This document shows, in pieces, positions 50,019 through 59,709 of a stretch of DNA of 64,000 nucleotides. Positions within the stretch are counted from its first letter, which is position 1. Each line of letters begins with the position of its first letter. Origin of the DNA: Clostridiaceae bacterium (GTDB lineage Bacteria > Bacillota > Clostridia > Lachnospirales > Lachnospiraceae); NCBI GenBank assembly GCA_910575795.1, contig CAJTGE010000014.1, forward strand, positions 1 to 64,000, in the 5' to 3' direction. The position numbers and the translations under genes were made by a program. Below the pieces are notes generated by a model that saw only the letters and a program-made list of their open reading frames with translations, made no database searches and was not told where the DNA came from.

Positions 50019-52283
50019 TTAAATATCCAGAATAGATTTTGTCTTAATCTGGATTTCCTCAAGCCATTTCAGTCTGGCCTGTGATTCACGGATTCTGCGT
50101 TCAACATCTTTGCTGTCATTCGCGCAATCCTCAAGTTCCTGAAGTTTCTCTTTGAGCACGCCATCAAGTTCGGTAAATTTCTTAGAAAATTCACGCTTGA
50201 TTTTCTTAGCCTGATCTTTGGCATACTCGATGGCATTATTACTATTCTCATAAAGGTGTTCCTGAATGGGAGCAAAAAAACGCTGGGCAAGCTTTGTGCC
50301 GTCAACATATTCTTTATTTTCATAAACATTTTTCCAGTGCCCTTTTTCCTGGAACCAGGTCCATGGTTTGTACCATTTTCTGTTTGTATTCTCCACCCAG
50401 ACTTCATCCACTTTAACACGTTTCGTCTCAGTCAGATTGCTGATGAGAGAGGACGCATCCGTAGAAATATCTCCTGCCATTAATTCAAACGGATCGATGG
50501 CAACATTTCCGACGCTCACATCCTGAGCGAGCTCAGAAATTTTCTTTTTATACTCATCGAGTAAATCATTTGCACTCTTTTGAACATGATTCGCAATCAA
50601 CTGTTCAAGTTTCACCTGTACATCTGCCTGGAGATTATCAGCAAACCGGGCAAACTGCCTGCAAAGCTCCTCTGCCTCACGCCTGCTTATCTTTGTGTCA
50701 CTGGAAGAGAGCTGGTCGGTGATTCTTTTCTGCGCTTCCATAATGACTTCATTTGCCAGCTTACTGATTTCGCTGTCATAGTTAATCTGCTCAATGCGGC
50801 CTTTAAAACGTTTGGCGTCCTCACCGCTTGCGAGCTTCCTTTTGATGCTTTCAATGTTTGCAAGGATTTCTCTCTGCTTGTCCTGATTTTCAGTAATCTC
50901 CTGTTTCGTAACTTCAAACGATTTTGCGCTTTCAAGACGCTTTGAAAACGTGTCAACAATATTTTTAATCTTCGCTGTCTTTGCATACTTCCTGACGTAC
51001 ATTTGAATCGCCATTTCAATCGATATGATGCCGCAGTGGATTAACGCTTCTTCATAAGTGTCCCCGTTATTTCGCGCATCCGCAAGCCGGTTCTCGATTT
51101 GTCCCCGGATAGACGGCGTAAGCGGGGCGAGCGTCTCAAAATACATTTCAGGATTCCGGTTAAACTTCCTGACTTTTCCTTTCGCTTCGTACACTTCATC
51201 ATCATCCTCGTCATCGCGTTCAGAAAGGATGGTTCTGATATTGAGAGCTGTGAGGGCAGACGCAGGATAAATATTTGCATTTTCAATCCCATTATCACGC
51301 AGATAGTCTCTTACCTTCGTTATGGCTGCTTCAATGCTGTCTTCACCCTTTTTGAAATCATCCAGCTTGTTCACAACAAAAATAAACCTGTCTCTGGATT
51401 GTTTTCCTCCAACTCTCATGCTGTCAGCTACGTGGCTTAATAAATTATAGTCATCATTCACCGCAAGCTGTGTTGCATTCATAATATACAGTACAACCGT
51501 CTTCGAGGATTCGGACAACATACGGTACGTCGCCGCTTTATGTTCTGGATCCCTTGAGTTATTAGGGCCAGGAGTATCTACAAGAACCAGCGCCACATCG
51601 TCGGGGGAAACAAAAGGAATATTTCCTTCGACCCTGATTCTTGAAACATCAGGATTACTGTTCAGAGAATCCATAATTTCAAAAGAAAGCTCCGGATGAG
51701 TCTGAATCAAATTGCCGTTCGTATCATAAACCTTTGCCATAAAGGAATCGCCGTCATTGTCTTTAATCTCCGTGATGGTTGCCGTACAGGCTTCCTGTTT
51801 TGCCGGCATAAGCTTTTGTCTGAGCAGCGCGTTGATCAGGGTAGATTTGCCAGCGCTCATGGTTGCGACAACATTTACTTCAAAATCGCTGCTCTTGGCC
51901 ATATTAAAGGCTTTGATTACATCGGGCTGCTTAAGCTCGTCAAAAGGACCTGATTGTATCTCATCGAAAATTTCACTGATAGCAGCTTCTTTGTCTGATA
52001 CTTCTTTTGCAGGTATATGCTCCAGTTCTATGTTCAGGCCGCCTTTCTCCGCTTCACGGGCCATTGCTTCAACATCCTCGTAATCGAGAATGGCGCCATG
52101 GAAAATAATTTTGAAATCACGGCTGCTGCATTCCTCAAAAAGAATTTCAGGTAATTCTTCAATCCATTCCTGAAGGCGGCGGTCGCCGAAGTTTAATCGG
52201 CTATTCTGTTTAGGCGCGGCATTATCAATTAAAATGGTTGTTTCTAAGCTGTACGGATTGTATTTAATAAAAATTTCTCTCAT
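50019..52283 (-). CDS. Dynamin-like GTPase, large (754 aa)
   Basis: A 754-residue bacterial dynamin-like protein. G1 is VVATMSAGKSTLINALL (K146), G3 is ALVLVDTPGPNNSRDPE (about 232-248), G4 is FIFVVNKLDDF (NKLD, 305-308). A long helical stalk follows (about 400-740) with coiled-coil heptads and a Trp-rich insertion NRKWYKPWTWFQEKGHWKNV near 620-640 that could be a paddle or membrane-contact site. Residues 1-120 form an extra N-terminal domain. It is 4 bp from the smaller GTPase upstream. Paired dynamins often act as heteromers on membranes, as in LeoABC or DynAB. Confidence 0.9.
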   Translation of the reverse strand: MREIFIKYNPYSLETTILIDNAAPKQNSRLNFGDRRLQEWIEELPEILFEECSSRDFKIIFHGAILDYEDVEAMAREAEKGGLNIELEHIPAKEVSDKEAAISEIFDEIQSGPFDELKQPDVIKAFNMAKSSDFEVNVVATMSAGKSTLINALLRQKLMPAKQEACTATITEIKDNDGDSFMAKVYDTNGNLIQTHPELSFEIMDSLNSNPDVSRIRVEGNIPFVSPDDVALVLVDTPGPNNSRDPEHKAATYRMLSESSKTVVLYIMNATQLAVNDDYNLLSHVADSMRVGGKQSRDRFIFVVNKLDDFKKGEDSIEAAITKVRDYLRDNGIENANIYPASALTALNIRTILSERDDEDDDEVYEAKGKVRKFNRNPEMYFETLAPLTPSIRGQIENRLADARNNGDTYEEALIHCGIISIEMAIQMYVRKYAKTAKIKNIVDTFSKRLESAKSFEVTKQEITENQDKQREILANIESIKRKLASGEDAKRFKGRIEQINYDSEISKLANEVIMEAQKRITDQLSSSDTKISRREAEELCRQFARFADNLQADVQVKLEQLIANHVQKSANDLLDEYKKKISELAQDVSVGNVAIDPFELMAGDISTDASSLISNLTETKRVKVDEVWVENTNRKWYKPWTWFQEKGHWKNVYENKEYVDGTKLAQRFFAPIQEHLYENSNNAIEYAKDQAKKIKREFSKKFTELDGVLKEKLQELEDCANDSKDVERRIRESQARLKWLEEIQIKTKSILDI

Positions 52284-52287
52284 GTTA

Positions 52288-53619
52288 TCACCTCATATTA
52301 TAAATTATATTTTCAAGATACGGCAGACCTGAGTGCAGCAGTAACTGATAATTTTCATCTTCTCTCCTGACACGGACATTGCTTTGTATATGATCAGGGT
52401 AGTAATTACCGAATTGATATTCTTTTTTCTTCATTTTTTTTGACATTCTGTCGAATTCGTCCTGCTCATCTTCATCAAGCGGTTCTGCAAAAATGCTCAT
52501 TTTTGCAAGATATGCCGCATATGACGAAACCGGTACAACAGCAGGGGCTTCAAATCCCATATTGCTTAAGTCAGATATGACAGTTTCAAGCGTAGCAGTA
52601 ACGGAATCTTCTTTTTTCCTGAAGCGATCCAACTTATTTACAACAAAAATAATTTTTCCGTGATAATTTTCCAATATGAACAACAGATGTTTTCTGTCGT
52701 CATCCGTTCCAATATTTTCACCATTCAACAGATAAATCAGCAAATCCGCGTCTGTACTGCAAATGGTTTTTTCGGCAATTTCCCGGTGAGAAATATCCTG
52801 GGAAGAGTTCACTCCAGGCGTATCAATAAACCAGATCCGTTTTGCCTTTGTACCAACCGTCCTAAAGAAAGAGCCAACCATAATTACAGAACTTCTGTTA
52901 TCTGAGTTATCTTCCATTAAGGTTTTATAATCCGCATCCAACTCTAACAGATGATCCAATTCGTAGCAAAAGCCGTCATCGTATGGCTTATTTAAGATGT
53001 AATGTATTTTTGCTGTACAGGCGTCGTTTTGCGTTTTATTCACTTTCTTACCCACAAACGCATTCAAAAGCGTTGATTTGCCTGCGCTCATATTTGCAGT
53101 AACAATTACCTTAATCGGCTTATCCCCTGTAAAAGCCCTGTTTTGATCCCAACAAGTCTTCAAATACTGTATTTGCTCAATACCCTCAACGGAATCCGAA
53201 CGGTCATACAGAGAATCAAATACCTGCCGAATCTTTTTCTGATACCGTTTGCGATATATAGATGAGAGTTCTGCAAAAATCTGTTCTCCCTTATCCTTAT
53301 CTTCGTATGCACAGATAAATATACAATCAATGATCAGGCAGTATCGGTATGTAAAAAACTTAAAAATTCGGAATTTTGTCGCCAATGCAGGTTTTGAATC
53401 GCGCTGCAAATTGAAATTCCTGTATTGGTAATTATCCTCATTGCCAAGGACTTTTTTTATATAAAGTTTCAGTGTCTGATTTGCCCATGCGTCATTTGCC
53501 GAATACTTGCGGATAAAGTATTCCAGTATATTGATATACTTTAATTTATAGCTCTGCTTTTCGTTTAAAATAGGATGATTTCTCAGCATCTGGGATGTTT
53601 CTAACATGATTGGATTCAT
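52288..53619 (-). CDS. Dynamin-like GTPase, small (443 aa)
   Basis: A 443-residue GTPase of the dynamin/LeoC-like type. G1 is VIVTANMSAGKSTLLNAFVG, G3 is RIWFIDTPGVNSSQDISH, G4 is KIIFVVNKLDRFRKKED. The protein ends soon after the GTPase fold, so it lacks the long stalk of its partner, and 170 N-terminal residues (helical, with the hydrophobic FFTYRYCLIIDCIFICAY) precede it. ATG 53619 has GGAG nine bases ahead. It is the first gene of the A+T-rich operon. The two proteins could form a regulator/effector GTPase pair. Confidence 0.87.
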   Translation of the reverse strand: MNPIMLETSQMLRNHPILNEKQSYKLKYINILEYFIRKYSANDAWANQTLKLYIKKVLGNEDNYQYRNFNLQRDSKPALATKFRIFKFFTYRYCLIIDCIFICAYEDKDKGEQIFAELSSIYRKRYQKKIRQVFDSLYDRSDSVEGIEQIQYLKTCWDQNRAFTGDKPIKVIVTANMSAGKSTLLNAFVGKKVNKTQNDACTAKIHYILNKPYDDGFCYELDHLLELDADYKTLMEDNSDNRSSVIMVGSFFRTVGTKAKRIWFIDTPGVNSSQDISHREIAEKTICSTDADLLIYLLNGENIGTDDDRKHLLFILENYHGKIIFVVNKLDRFRKKEDSVTATLETVISDLSNMGFEAPAVVPVSSYAAYLAKMSIFAEPLDEDEQDEFDRMSKKMKKKEYQFGNYYPDHIQSNVRVRREDENYQLLLHSGLPYLENIIYNMR

Positions 53620-53737
53620 ACTTGTTATCTCCGGGTAATTACATTTATTGGTTTGCTTCATCATACATTCTGTTCATAGCAGGAATTCCACTTCTTTGTT
53701 CCTTAAAAAATCTCCACTATCTGCATATTTCCAGCCG

Positions 53738-53759
53738 ATATATCGTATATACGATATAT
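53738..53759. promoter_or_regulatory. Perfect 22-bp A+T-rich palindrome between divergent genes
   Basis: The core ATCGTATATACGAT, flanked on each side by ATAT, is an exact palindrome. It sits in the 220-bp gap between the dynamin operon and the Xre-type gene, the expected place for an operator controlling both directions. Confidence 0.65.
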
Positions 53760-53838
53760 ATTATACGTCTTTTATCTATTGTCCATCGTTTTGCCGAAAT
53801 AAAATTATCGTAATAATTAATTTAAAAGAGGTGGTATT

Positions 53839-54147
53839 ATGTTCAATGTACTGGAACGGTTACAGGAGCTGCGGGAAGCCAGAGGGCTTTCTGTATACAA
53901 GCTGGCAAAGCTTTCAGATATCCCCCAATCCACGATCGCAACCTGGTACCAGAAAAATCTGCTTCCGCCTGTCGATAAGCTTGAAATCATCTGCAATACG
54001 TTTGGCATCTCCCTGTCCGAATTTTTCAGCACCGGAACCAGAAAATCATTGAATCAGGAGCAAGAATTATTGTTAGACAAATGGGGCCTGCTGAACCGGA
54101 AGCAGCGCGAGGCTGTTCTCTATATCATAGAAGCTTTTTTAAGGTGA
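53839..54147 (+). CDS. Xre-family HTH transcriptional regulator
   Basis: A 102-residue protein with an HTH_3 domain (residues 4-60: VLERLQELREARGLSVYKLA, SDIPQSTIATWYQKN, FGISLSEFF) and a short helical tail (NRKQREAVLYIIEAFL). AGAGGTGG precedes the ATG. It is divergent from the dynamin operon across a 22-bp palindrome and so is the best candidate for its repressor. A hairpin terminator follows at 54161-54185. Confidence 0.9.
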   Translation: MFNVLERLQELREARGLSVYKLAKLSDIPQSTIATWYQKNLLPPVDKLEIICNTFGISLSEFFSTGTRKSLNQEQELLLDKWGLLNRKQREAVLYIIEAFLR

Positions 54148-54160
54148 CTTTCACATCCTG

Positions 54161-54185
54161 GGAACTGGCGCACCCAGCCAGTTCC
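54161..54185 (+). terminator. Hairpin after the Xre gene
   Basis: GGAACTGGC / GCCAGTTCC, perfect 9 bp, 7-nt loop, without a good T run. Confidence 0.55.
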
Positions 54186-54203
54186 TCCTGCCGCCGCCTG
54201 CCA

Positions 54204-54261
54204 GTACAGCATCGCATAAATATCGGATGCTGAATTCACCGTTATTTATGCAATGCTGTAC
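54204..54261. repeat. 19-bp inverted repeat pair around a 20-bp centre
   Basis: GTACAGCATCGCATAAATA (54204-54222) and its inverse TATTTATGCAATGCTGTAC (54243-54261), one mismatch. The unit could be a solo recombination or attachment site at the edge of the A+T-rich island. The rest of 54148-54374 is empty. Confidence 0.6.
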
Positions 54262-54374
54262 CAGGATGATGCGCGAATGTCATTTCCGTCCCGCCGATGT
54301 AAAAACAGGATCCCTTTTCGGGGCCCAGAGCGCCAAATGGCGCGGGAAATCTGAATATATGACTGCTTCTGACA

Positions 54375-54566
54375 CTATTTTTTTGAAACTATCATCTGTA
54401 TGATAAATATCGGAATAAAAATGAAACCAAACAGAATCGCTAACGAGATCTTCATCGTATAGAAAGCTCCATGGTTACGAATAATATAGCTCCTCTTTGA
54501 ATACCATACCCTGTCAATCGCTATATAGGATAAAATAATATATGCAAATAATAACAAGCTGTTCAT
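54375..54566 (-). CDS. Small two-helix membrane protein
   Basis: A 63-residue protein with two hydrophobic helices (LLLFAYIILSYIAIDRVWY and ISLAILFGFIFIPIFIIQMI) joined by a basic, aromatic loop (SKRSYIIRNHGAFYT). A strong site AAAAGGAGATAATTT lies before the ATG, which supports it as a real gene. Family unknown to me; it could be a small regulatory or toxin-type membrane protein. It is A+T-rich like the island to its left. Confidence 0.6.
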   Translation of the reverse strand: MNSLLLFAYIILSYIAIDRVWYSKRSYIIRNHGAFYTMKISLAILFGFIFIPIFIIQMIVSKK

Positions 54567-54730
54567 AAATTATCTCCTTTTCCTGTTTCGTATTTTTGTT
54601 TTGCCATTTCCTTTTGTATCGGCTTATCCGGTGTTTTTGCACAGCCAAATTCCGGGACAGCCATCTCCGTTCGCATTACGCGTTCATTCCCCGGGTATTT
54701 CATCGCCCGGGCCTCCGCCTTCCGCGCCGC

Positions 54731-55114
54731 TTACACACGGAGCAGGGCCCGCATCAGCCGCACCCCATCCTTCAGCCCGAACAAATAAAGCCCTTCCAAT
54801 TCCCCGCGCGTAACCGCGATGATGCTGTCCGCGAAACTGCTGTTCTCCCTCAGGATTTCCGGGCGCTGCTCTTTTAAAATCGCTTCCCATCGTTCTATCA
54901 GCTCCGTTTTCTGACGCTCCTCCTCCGGATATGTCTTCCCCCATTCTCTCCCGGAGCAGGCAATCCGTTCTGCAATCAGCATGCTTATTATTTTTTCCGT
55001 CTCTGCATCGATCCCTGTCCGCCTGCCGTTCCTTTTCTGGTTTTCATTTGCTTCCACAGCCTGTGACCTCCTCAAAATCTGATTGGTTCTTTCTCCTGAT
55101 TCCCTGCGTTCCAT
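54731..55114 (-). CDS. Small helical protein, possibly DUF6809-like
   Basis: A 127-residue highly charged helical protein. The C-terminal part (ELEGLYLFGLKDGVRLMRAL) resembles the FxxGFxxGxRLM ending of small clostridial proteins such as DUF6809. The N-terminal 40 residues (SGERTNQILRRSQAVEANEN) are basic and may not be translated: a shorter start is possible. No DNA-binding or membrane motif. Cytoplasmic by inference. Confidence 0.5.
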   Translation of the reverse strand: MERRESGERTNQILRRSQAVEANENQKRNGRRTGIDAETEKIISMLIAERIACSGREWGKTYPEEERQKTELIERWEAILKEQRPEILRENSSFADSIIAVTRGELEGLYLFGLKDGVRLMRALLRV

Positions 55115-55251
55115 ATTCTACCAGATTTTTATTTTCAATTTGTAAAAACCATTTTTGGCCAACGCCCATAACAGTCCAGGGTTATCCGAACTGTTACAAA
55201 CGCTCTTTTGGACAGCCGCGCTTTTTGTTTTCTGTATTTGGCGCACAGAAA

Positions 55252-55280
55252 AAAACGGGCATCACGCCCGTTTTACCGTT
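55252..55280 (-). terminator. Terminator overlapping the stop of the kinase-STAND gene
   Basis: AAAACGGGC / GCCCGTTTT with a 5-nt loop, followed on the minus strand by a T run (TTTTTTTCTG). Coordinates are approximate on the outer side. Confidence 0.85.
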
Positions 55281-58200
55281 TAAACTCTATATTCTGGTAC
55301 TGATACCTTTCTGAAAACCACCTCAGCTCCTTATAAAATTCTTCTAATTCCACATCTTCTTCCAATACCGGCTTTACTTTTTCATAAATATTGATGATGT
55401 CCTCCACATTCCGGCTTGTGACAGTCCCGTGCAGGACACTGGAAAATTCCGTCCATAATTCTCTCTGCCTGACCGCGTCCGCCGTATCATCCGCACACCG
55501 CCATTTTGTCGAAATTGTTCCATTAACTCCGGCCGGGATCGCCATGATATACATCCAGAATGCTTCGTTCTCCCTCTGAGCCTCCGCAAGCTTATCCGCG
55601 CATGTGATGAGCCTGTCCCGGAATTCCCGGGCGCTGTTCCCGGAATCGCTTTCACGGGCCCGTTTGCCATATTCGCCCAGCAGCTTTTCATATAAATCTA
55701 TGATCCGTTCTCCCGCCTTTTGCCATTTCTTTAAACGCATATAGCAGGAAACCTGGTCTAACGCTGCATACCAGTATTCGTCAAAGCCGCTGTATGCATA
55801 CCGGCCCAGGATGGGGTCAAACACCGCGAACAGCCTTTCATAACAGAGTTCTTCCATCGCACTGTTTTCTACCTCGTTATACGCGCGGGCTGCCTCCTTC
55901 CATATTTCTATCCGCTGCTCTTCTGATTTTCCCGCGGCGTCATGCTCCGCTAAAAGAAGGTAATTGCATTTTTTCTTTTCTTCCAGCGCCTGATCATAAT
56001 CGTAATCATTGCTATTGGAATAGCAATGTCCGATAGCTTTATGGATCAGGCTGTACACATACGCATCTTCCATTCCGCTTTGATCATACAGCTTGTTTGC
56101 CCTGAGGGCATGTGAAAGGGCTTCTTCGCCCTGTTCTGCATACATCCGCGACAATGCCTCGCTGTAACAGAGCCTGGCCATCACCTGCTGCCTGGCGTAT
56201 TCCGGCTTTTCTTCACAGAGCCGCAAAATATAATCCAGAAACGGGATCGTGTTTTCCCACATGTATCCGTCTTTCGCGCGCTCTCTGTACGCAAATGCCT
56301 TTTGTATTTTATCGGCCTCTTTTTCCTGATGATCCGCCAGCTCCACCAAAAACTCCACAAGTTCTTCTGAACATGTTTCTTCTTCTGGAAGCATGGAAAA
56401 ATACATAGCGGCGCTTTTCCAGTATTCCTGCTTTTTTTCAGCGCATGGTTCTATTTTATATAACCGATAATATGCCGCGATCAGCCATTTGATGTGAAAG
56501 GCGTTATTCTCCTCTTCCACATACCGGATATTATAATGAATTAACTCTTCGCTGTACTTCCTGGCTTTTTCGTCATTTTTTTCTTCCATAAACAAGTCAA
56601 TCAGTTCGCAGCACACATGATTCGTATACAGAACGTTATGCCCGTATTCGCGTTCCCTATCGATTTCCAGTATTCGTTCCAGATATTCTTTTGCCGTATC
56701 CCTGTCATCCAGCTTCAAATAGATATGCGCAATCTGGCGCAGCGCAGTCTGGTAGGGCTCTGTCCCCTCCCCGCAGGCTTTCTGATAGTATTCCACCGCC
56801 TTTTGGTATTCCCCTTGTTCTTCCGCCTCCTTCGCCAGATCTGACAAATCTGCATGGCCCGGCCCTATATAGACTGCCGCATCCCCCGGCTCCCGGAGGC
56901 TGTCGATAATCTGCTGGTATTTATATGCCGTTTCTGCATTGCCGTAATAAATGGAGCGGTACATGGATGTATAATCATCGGTTCTGTAAAACTCCTGCAT
57001 CTGGCGGAACAGCCTTCTCTTTTCACCCAAATCCAGCCCGGACTTCAGAAGGTATCCCGCTGCATCATCCAGCAAATTCATCATCAAATCCATGATTCGG
57101 TCCAGATAGGGTTGTCTTTCTGTCTGCATTGACCAGAACAGGCTGTCTGCCACAATACCATCCAGCTCGCCGGCCAGTTCTATACAAAAGGTTCCAAGAA
57201 ACGCCGGCTCTTCGCTGAAATCCCTGGCATAAGCGTATGCTTTTCTTGCTAACCTGCAGACTTCCACGGATTTTTCTTCCCAATATCTGTCCTCGTCAAA
57301 GTCATCCCTCTCCAGCATTTGCGCAGACAAATCATCATCCGAGCCCGCCGCCTGCATCTTCACCCGGCAGATCCTCTGCAGCAGATCCCTTGAGCCCCTC
57401 TCCGCATCCGGCAGGCAGATTTCTTCTGCGCGATCCAGGTACTCTGAATGTCTTGCTATGTGTTCGCAGTACGATACGCACAGCCCGGCATAGGCCAGAT
57501 TCGCCCCCCTCACTCTGCGGATAAAATAGCCCAGCAGCTTTCTTTGGATCCGCCGTTCCACATGATTCGGCATGCTCTGTCTGAGATAACCTGTCATTGC
57601 GCCCACAATATGAGGGCAGTTTTCAGCGCATGGCTGCATATCGTTATATACCAAATCCAGAATAATCTGATGCAGCGATATCTTGCCGGAAGCTTCATCA
57701 TACTCCACCCAGCCCCGGCGGATCAGTATGTCCAATTCCGTTTCATGATCCTCTGCGCCGCAGTATTCACAAAACCTTTTTTTCGCAATGCGGACATAGC
57801 CCAGAAGCGACAGGCTTCTCATCATCTCTTCCTGTTTTGCAGAAAACCCGGATAAATCAAACAGGGCCAGCAGATGGTTATGGATGCTCTCTGCCCGGAG
57901 CCTTCGATCCTTTCTGTGGCGGACGCCGGTTTCCTCTGTACCGGCAATCCCCTCTGTTCTCAGCAGTTTTTTCAAGAGTATCCCCGGCCTCTCGCCTGTG
58001 GTGCGCAGATATTTTGCGATCAGCTCCACCGTCATGGTATGCTGGTCTACTATCTCAATGATTTCCTGAATCTGCTCCTGCTCCTCCGGGCCGTATTTCT
58101 GTGGATGACAGACCCGGAACAACTGAAGGATCTCTTCTGCCTCCCCCAGACGTTCCACATCAATCTGCGTGTAATCATAGTCCCGGAAATCCTCTCTTGA

Positions 58201-59565
58201 GGTGATTATAAATCTGCACAGGCACTCCAGTATTTTTTCCAGATTCTCATCATAATCCACGTCAAAGTTATCGAGAATGATGAGGTCATTGGCTGAAACA
58301 ATGGTCTTTAAAATACCAAGCTTTCTCTCAAAATAATGCCCGTTCGTCTCCTCCTCCCCCTGTTCAACGCCATTGATGCGCAGATCATCCCTGCAAACCG
58401 TTTCCAAAATGGAGTCCGCAAAGGGGACAAATACAACTTTTCCGTATTTTCCGGCATTCTCAAAAGCATATCTTTTGGCAAGCTCTGTCTTTCCGATCCC
58501 TCCGATCCCTGACAGAAAGACAAGCTGCTGCCCGGAATCAAAGATTTCCCCTATTTCCAGCAATTCTTCCCTCCGCCCGATAAAGCAGGCCGAATTATAG
58601 GAAAAATTGTGGTATAAAAAGACACGGCCAACATCTGACATACGGATCAGCGTTTCGAGCGCCGCGATCAGGTTGTCAATGCATTGGTACCTGCTGAAAA
58701 CCGATGGGGCGATTGTCTTATGCAGAAACACGCTCATCTCCCGGTATAAATCAGGCTGATACCGCTCATCTCTTATCTTCATCCGGCTGAAATCATAATT
58801 GGCCTCCACTGCGCCGTCAAACGCATTGGGCGTCCTTCCGAACAGCTTGTAAAAAACCACTGCGCCGATGGAGTAGATATCAGTCCCTTCGCATATCCTA
58901 TTTCTGTTTCCCCGCGCCAGCTCCGGGGCTGCAAAACCATCCGAAAATGAAAGCCTTACCGCCGTCCCGTCTCTCAGCTTCTCTTTTTCCACCAGAGAAT
59001 CAAAATCAAACAGAATCATATGCTCCTTTGTCTCAGGAATTAAAAAAATATTCTCGGGCTTGATATCCAGATAGAGCACCCCATGGTCATGATATTTTTT
59101 TATGAGCTTTGCCAGTGTGAGGATCCGGGTAAACAGGGACTGCAGATTCTCATCCGCATCCCGGCGGTAATCCCTGCCCTCCATGCATGCCATGACAGAA
59201 TAGCGGGTATGATGGCCGGAAAAGAGATCCATTGCATCCACCGTAGAATTGATCAGCCCCAATGTATGTTTTAAAGCCACGTTTTTTGCATACGCCGCTT
59301 CAAATTTTTTCTTCTCTCCTTCAAACGCATCCTCCGCGCCAGGCGGCGCTTCCAACCCGCCGTCCTGCTTTCTCCGTATATCCAAATGGCAGGGATAGCA
59401 TTCTTTCAGCCGCACCAAATGCCTGTGTCCTGATGTATCCGTGCAGAATGCGCTATATACAATGCAACTGGCGCCTCTCCCGGCTTCCTCAATGATCGTA
59501 TATTTCACTCCGGCCTCTGACTCTACCGCCGCTCCTTTTGCAAGCGCTGTTCTGTCATCCAGCAT
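55273..59565 (-). CDS. Protein kinase - STAND NTPase - TPR giant sensor protein
   Basis: A 1430-residue cytoplasmic protein with three parts. Residues 20-310 form a Ser/Thr kinase: Gly loop EAGRGASCIVYSAF, Lys54 in VRLKE, catalytic LYLDIKPENIFL (D167, N172), and metal-binding FDFDS (D187). Residues 325-680 form a STAND/NB-ARC NTPase: FIGRREELLEIGE entry, Walker A GIGGIGKT (353-360), Walker B LIILDNFD (428-435), sensor RFIITSRED, then a winged-helix-like part. Residues 680-1430 are helical TPR-like repeats (for example YQKAVEYYQKACGEGTEPYQ). STAND proteins fire on ligand binding by the repeat region. Here the output should be kinase activity. Monocistronic, divergent from the gene at 59710. 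Confidence 0.88.
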   Translation of the reverse strand: MLDDRTALAKGAAVESEAGVKYTIIEEAGRGASCIVYSAFCTDTSGHRHLVRLKECYPCHLDIRRKQDGGLEAPPGAEDAFEGEKKKFEAAYAKNVALKHTLGLINSTVDAMDLFSGHHTRYSVMACMEGRDYRRDADENLQSLFTRILTLAKLIKKYHDHGVLYLDIKPENIFLIPETKEHMILFDFDSLVEKEKLRDGTAVRLSFSDGFAAPELARGNRNRICEGTDIYSIGAVVFYKLFGRTPNAFDGAVEANYDFSRMKIRDERYQPDLYREMSVFLHKTIAPSVFSRYQCIDNLIAALETLIRMSDVGRVFLYHNFSYNSACFIGRREELLEIGEIFDSGQQLVFLSGIGGIGKTELAKRYAFENAGKYGKVVFVPFADSILETVCRDDLRINGVEQGEEETNGHYFERKLGILKTIVSANDLIILDNFDVDYDENLEKILECLCRFIITSREDFRDYDYTQIDVERLGEAEEILQLFRVCHPQKYGPEEQEQIQEIIEIVDQHTMTVELIAKYLRTTGERPGILLKKLLRTEGIAGTEETGVRHRKDRRLRAESIHNHLLALFDLSGFSAKQEEMMRSLSLLGYVRIAKKRFCEYCGAEDHETELDILIRRGWVEYDEASGKISLHQIILDLVYNDMQPCAENCPHIVGAMTGYLRQSMPNHVERRIQRKLLGYFIRRVRGANLAYAGLCVSYCEHIARHSEYLDRAEEICLPDAERGSRDLLQRICRVKMQAAGSDDDLSAQMLERDDFDEDRYWEEKSVEVCRLARKAYAYARDFSEEPAFLGTFCIELAGELDGIVADSLFWSMQTERQPYLDRIMDLMMNLLDDAAGYLLKSGLDLGEKRRLFRQMQEFYRTDDYTSMYRSIYYGNAETAYKYQQIIDSLREPGDAAVYIGPGHADLSDLAKEAEEQGEYQKAVEYYQKACGEGTEPYQTALRQIAHIYLKLDDRDTAKEYLERILEIDREREYGHNVLYTNHVCCELIDLFMEEKNDEKARKYSEELIHYNIRYVEEENNAFHIKWLIAAYYRLYKIEPCAEKKQEYWKSAAMYFSMLPEEETCSEELVEFLVELADHQEKEADKIQKAFAYRERAKDGYMWENTIPFLDYILRLCEEKPEYARQQVMARLCYSEALSRMYAEQGEEALSHALRANKLYDQSGMEDAYVYSLIHKAIGHCYSNSNDYDYDQALEEKKKCNYLLLAEHDAAGKSEEQRIEIWKEAARAYNEVENSAMEELCYERLFAVFDPILGRYAYSGFDEYWYAALDQVSCYMRLKKWQKAGERIIDLYEKLLGEYGKRARESDSGNSAREFRDRLITCADKLAEAQRENEAFWMYIMAIPAGVNGTISTKWRCADDTADAVRQRELWTEFSSVLHGTVTSRNVEDIINIYEKVKPVLEEDVELEEFYKELRWFSERYQYQNIEFKR

Positions 59566-59709
59566 CGTCCCCCCCCTTTCTCACGAAATCAGCCGCTCCG
59601 GCGCATAAAATCTTATGTTCCGCTTTCAGCAGCGCGAAAATTCATCCTCCTAAACAGGCCGAATTGTAGTATAATGAACACAATTACAGCAGTTAAAGGA
59701 GAATGAATA

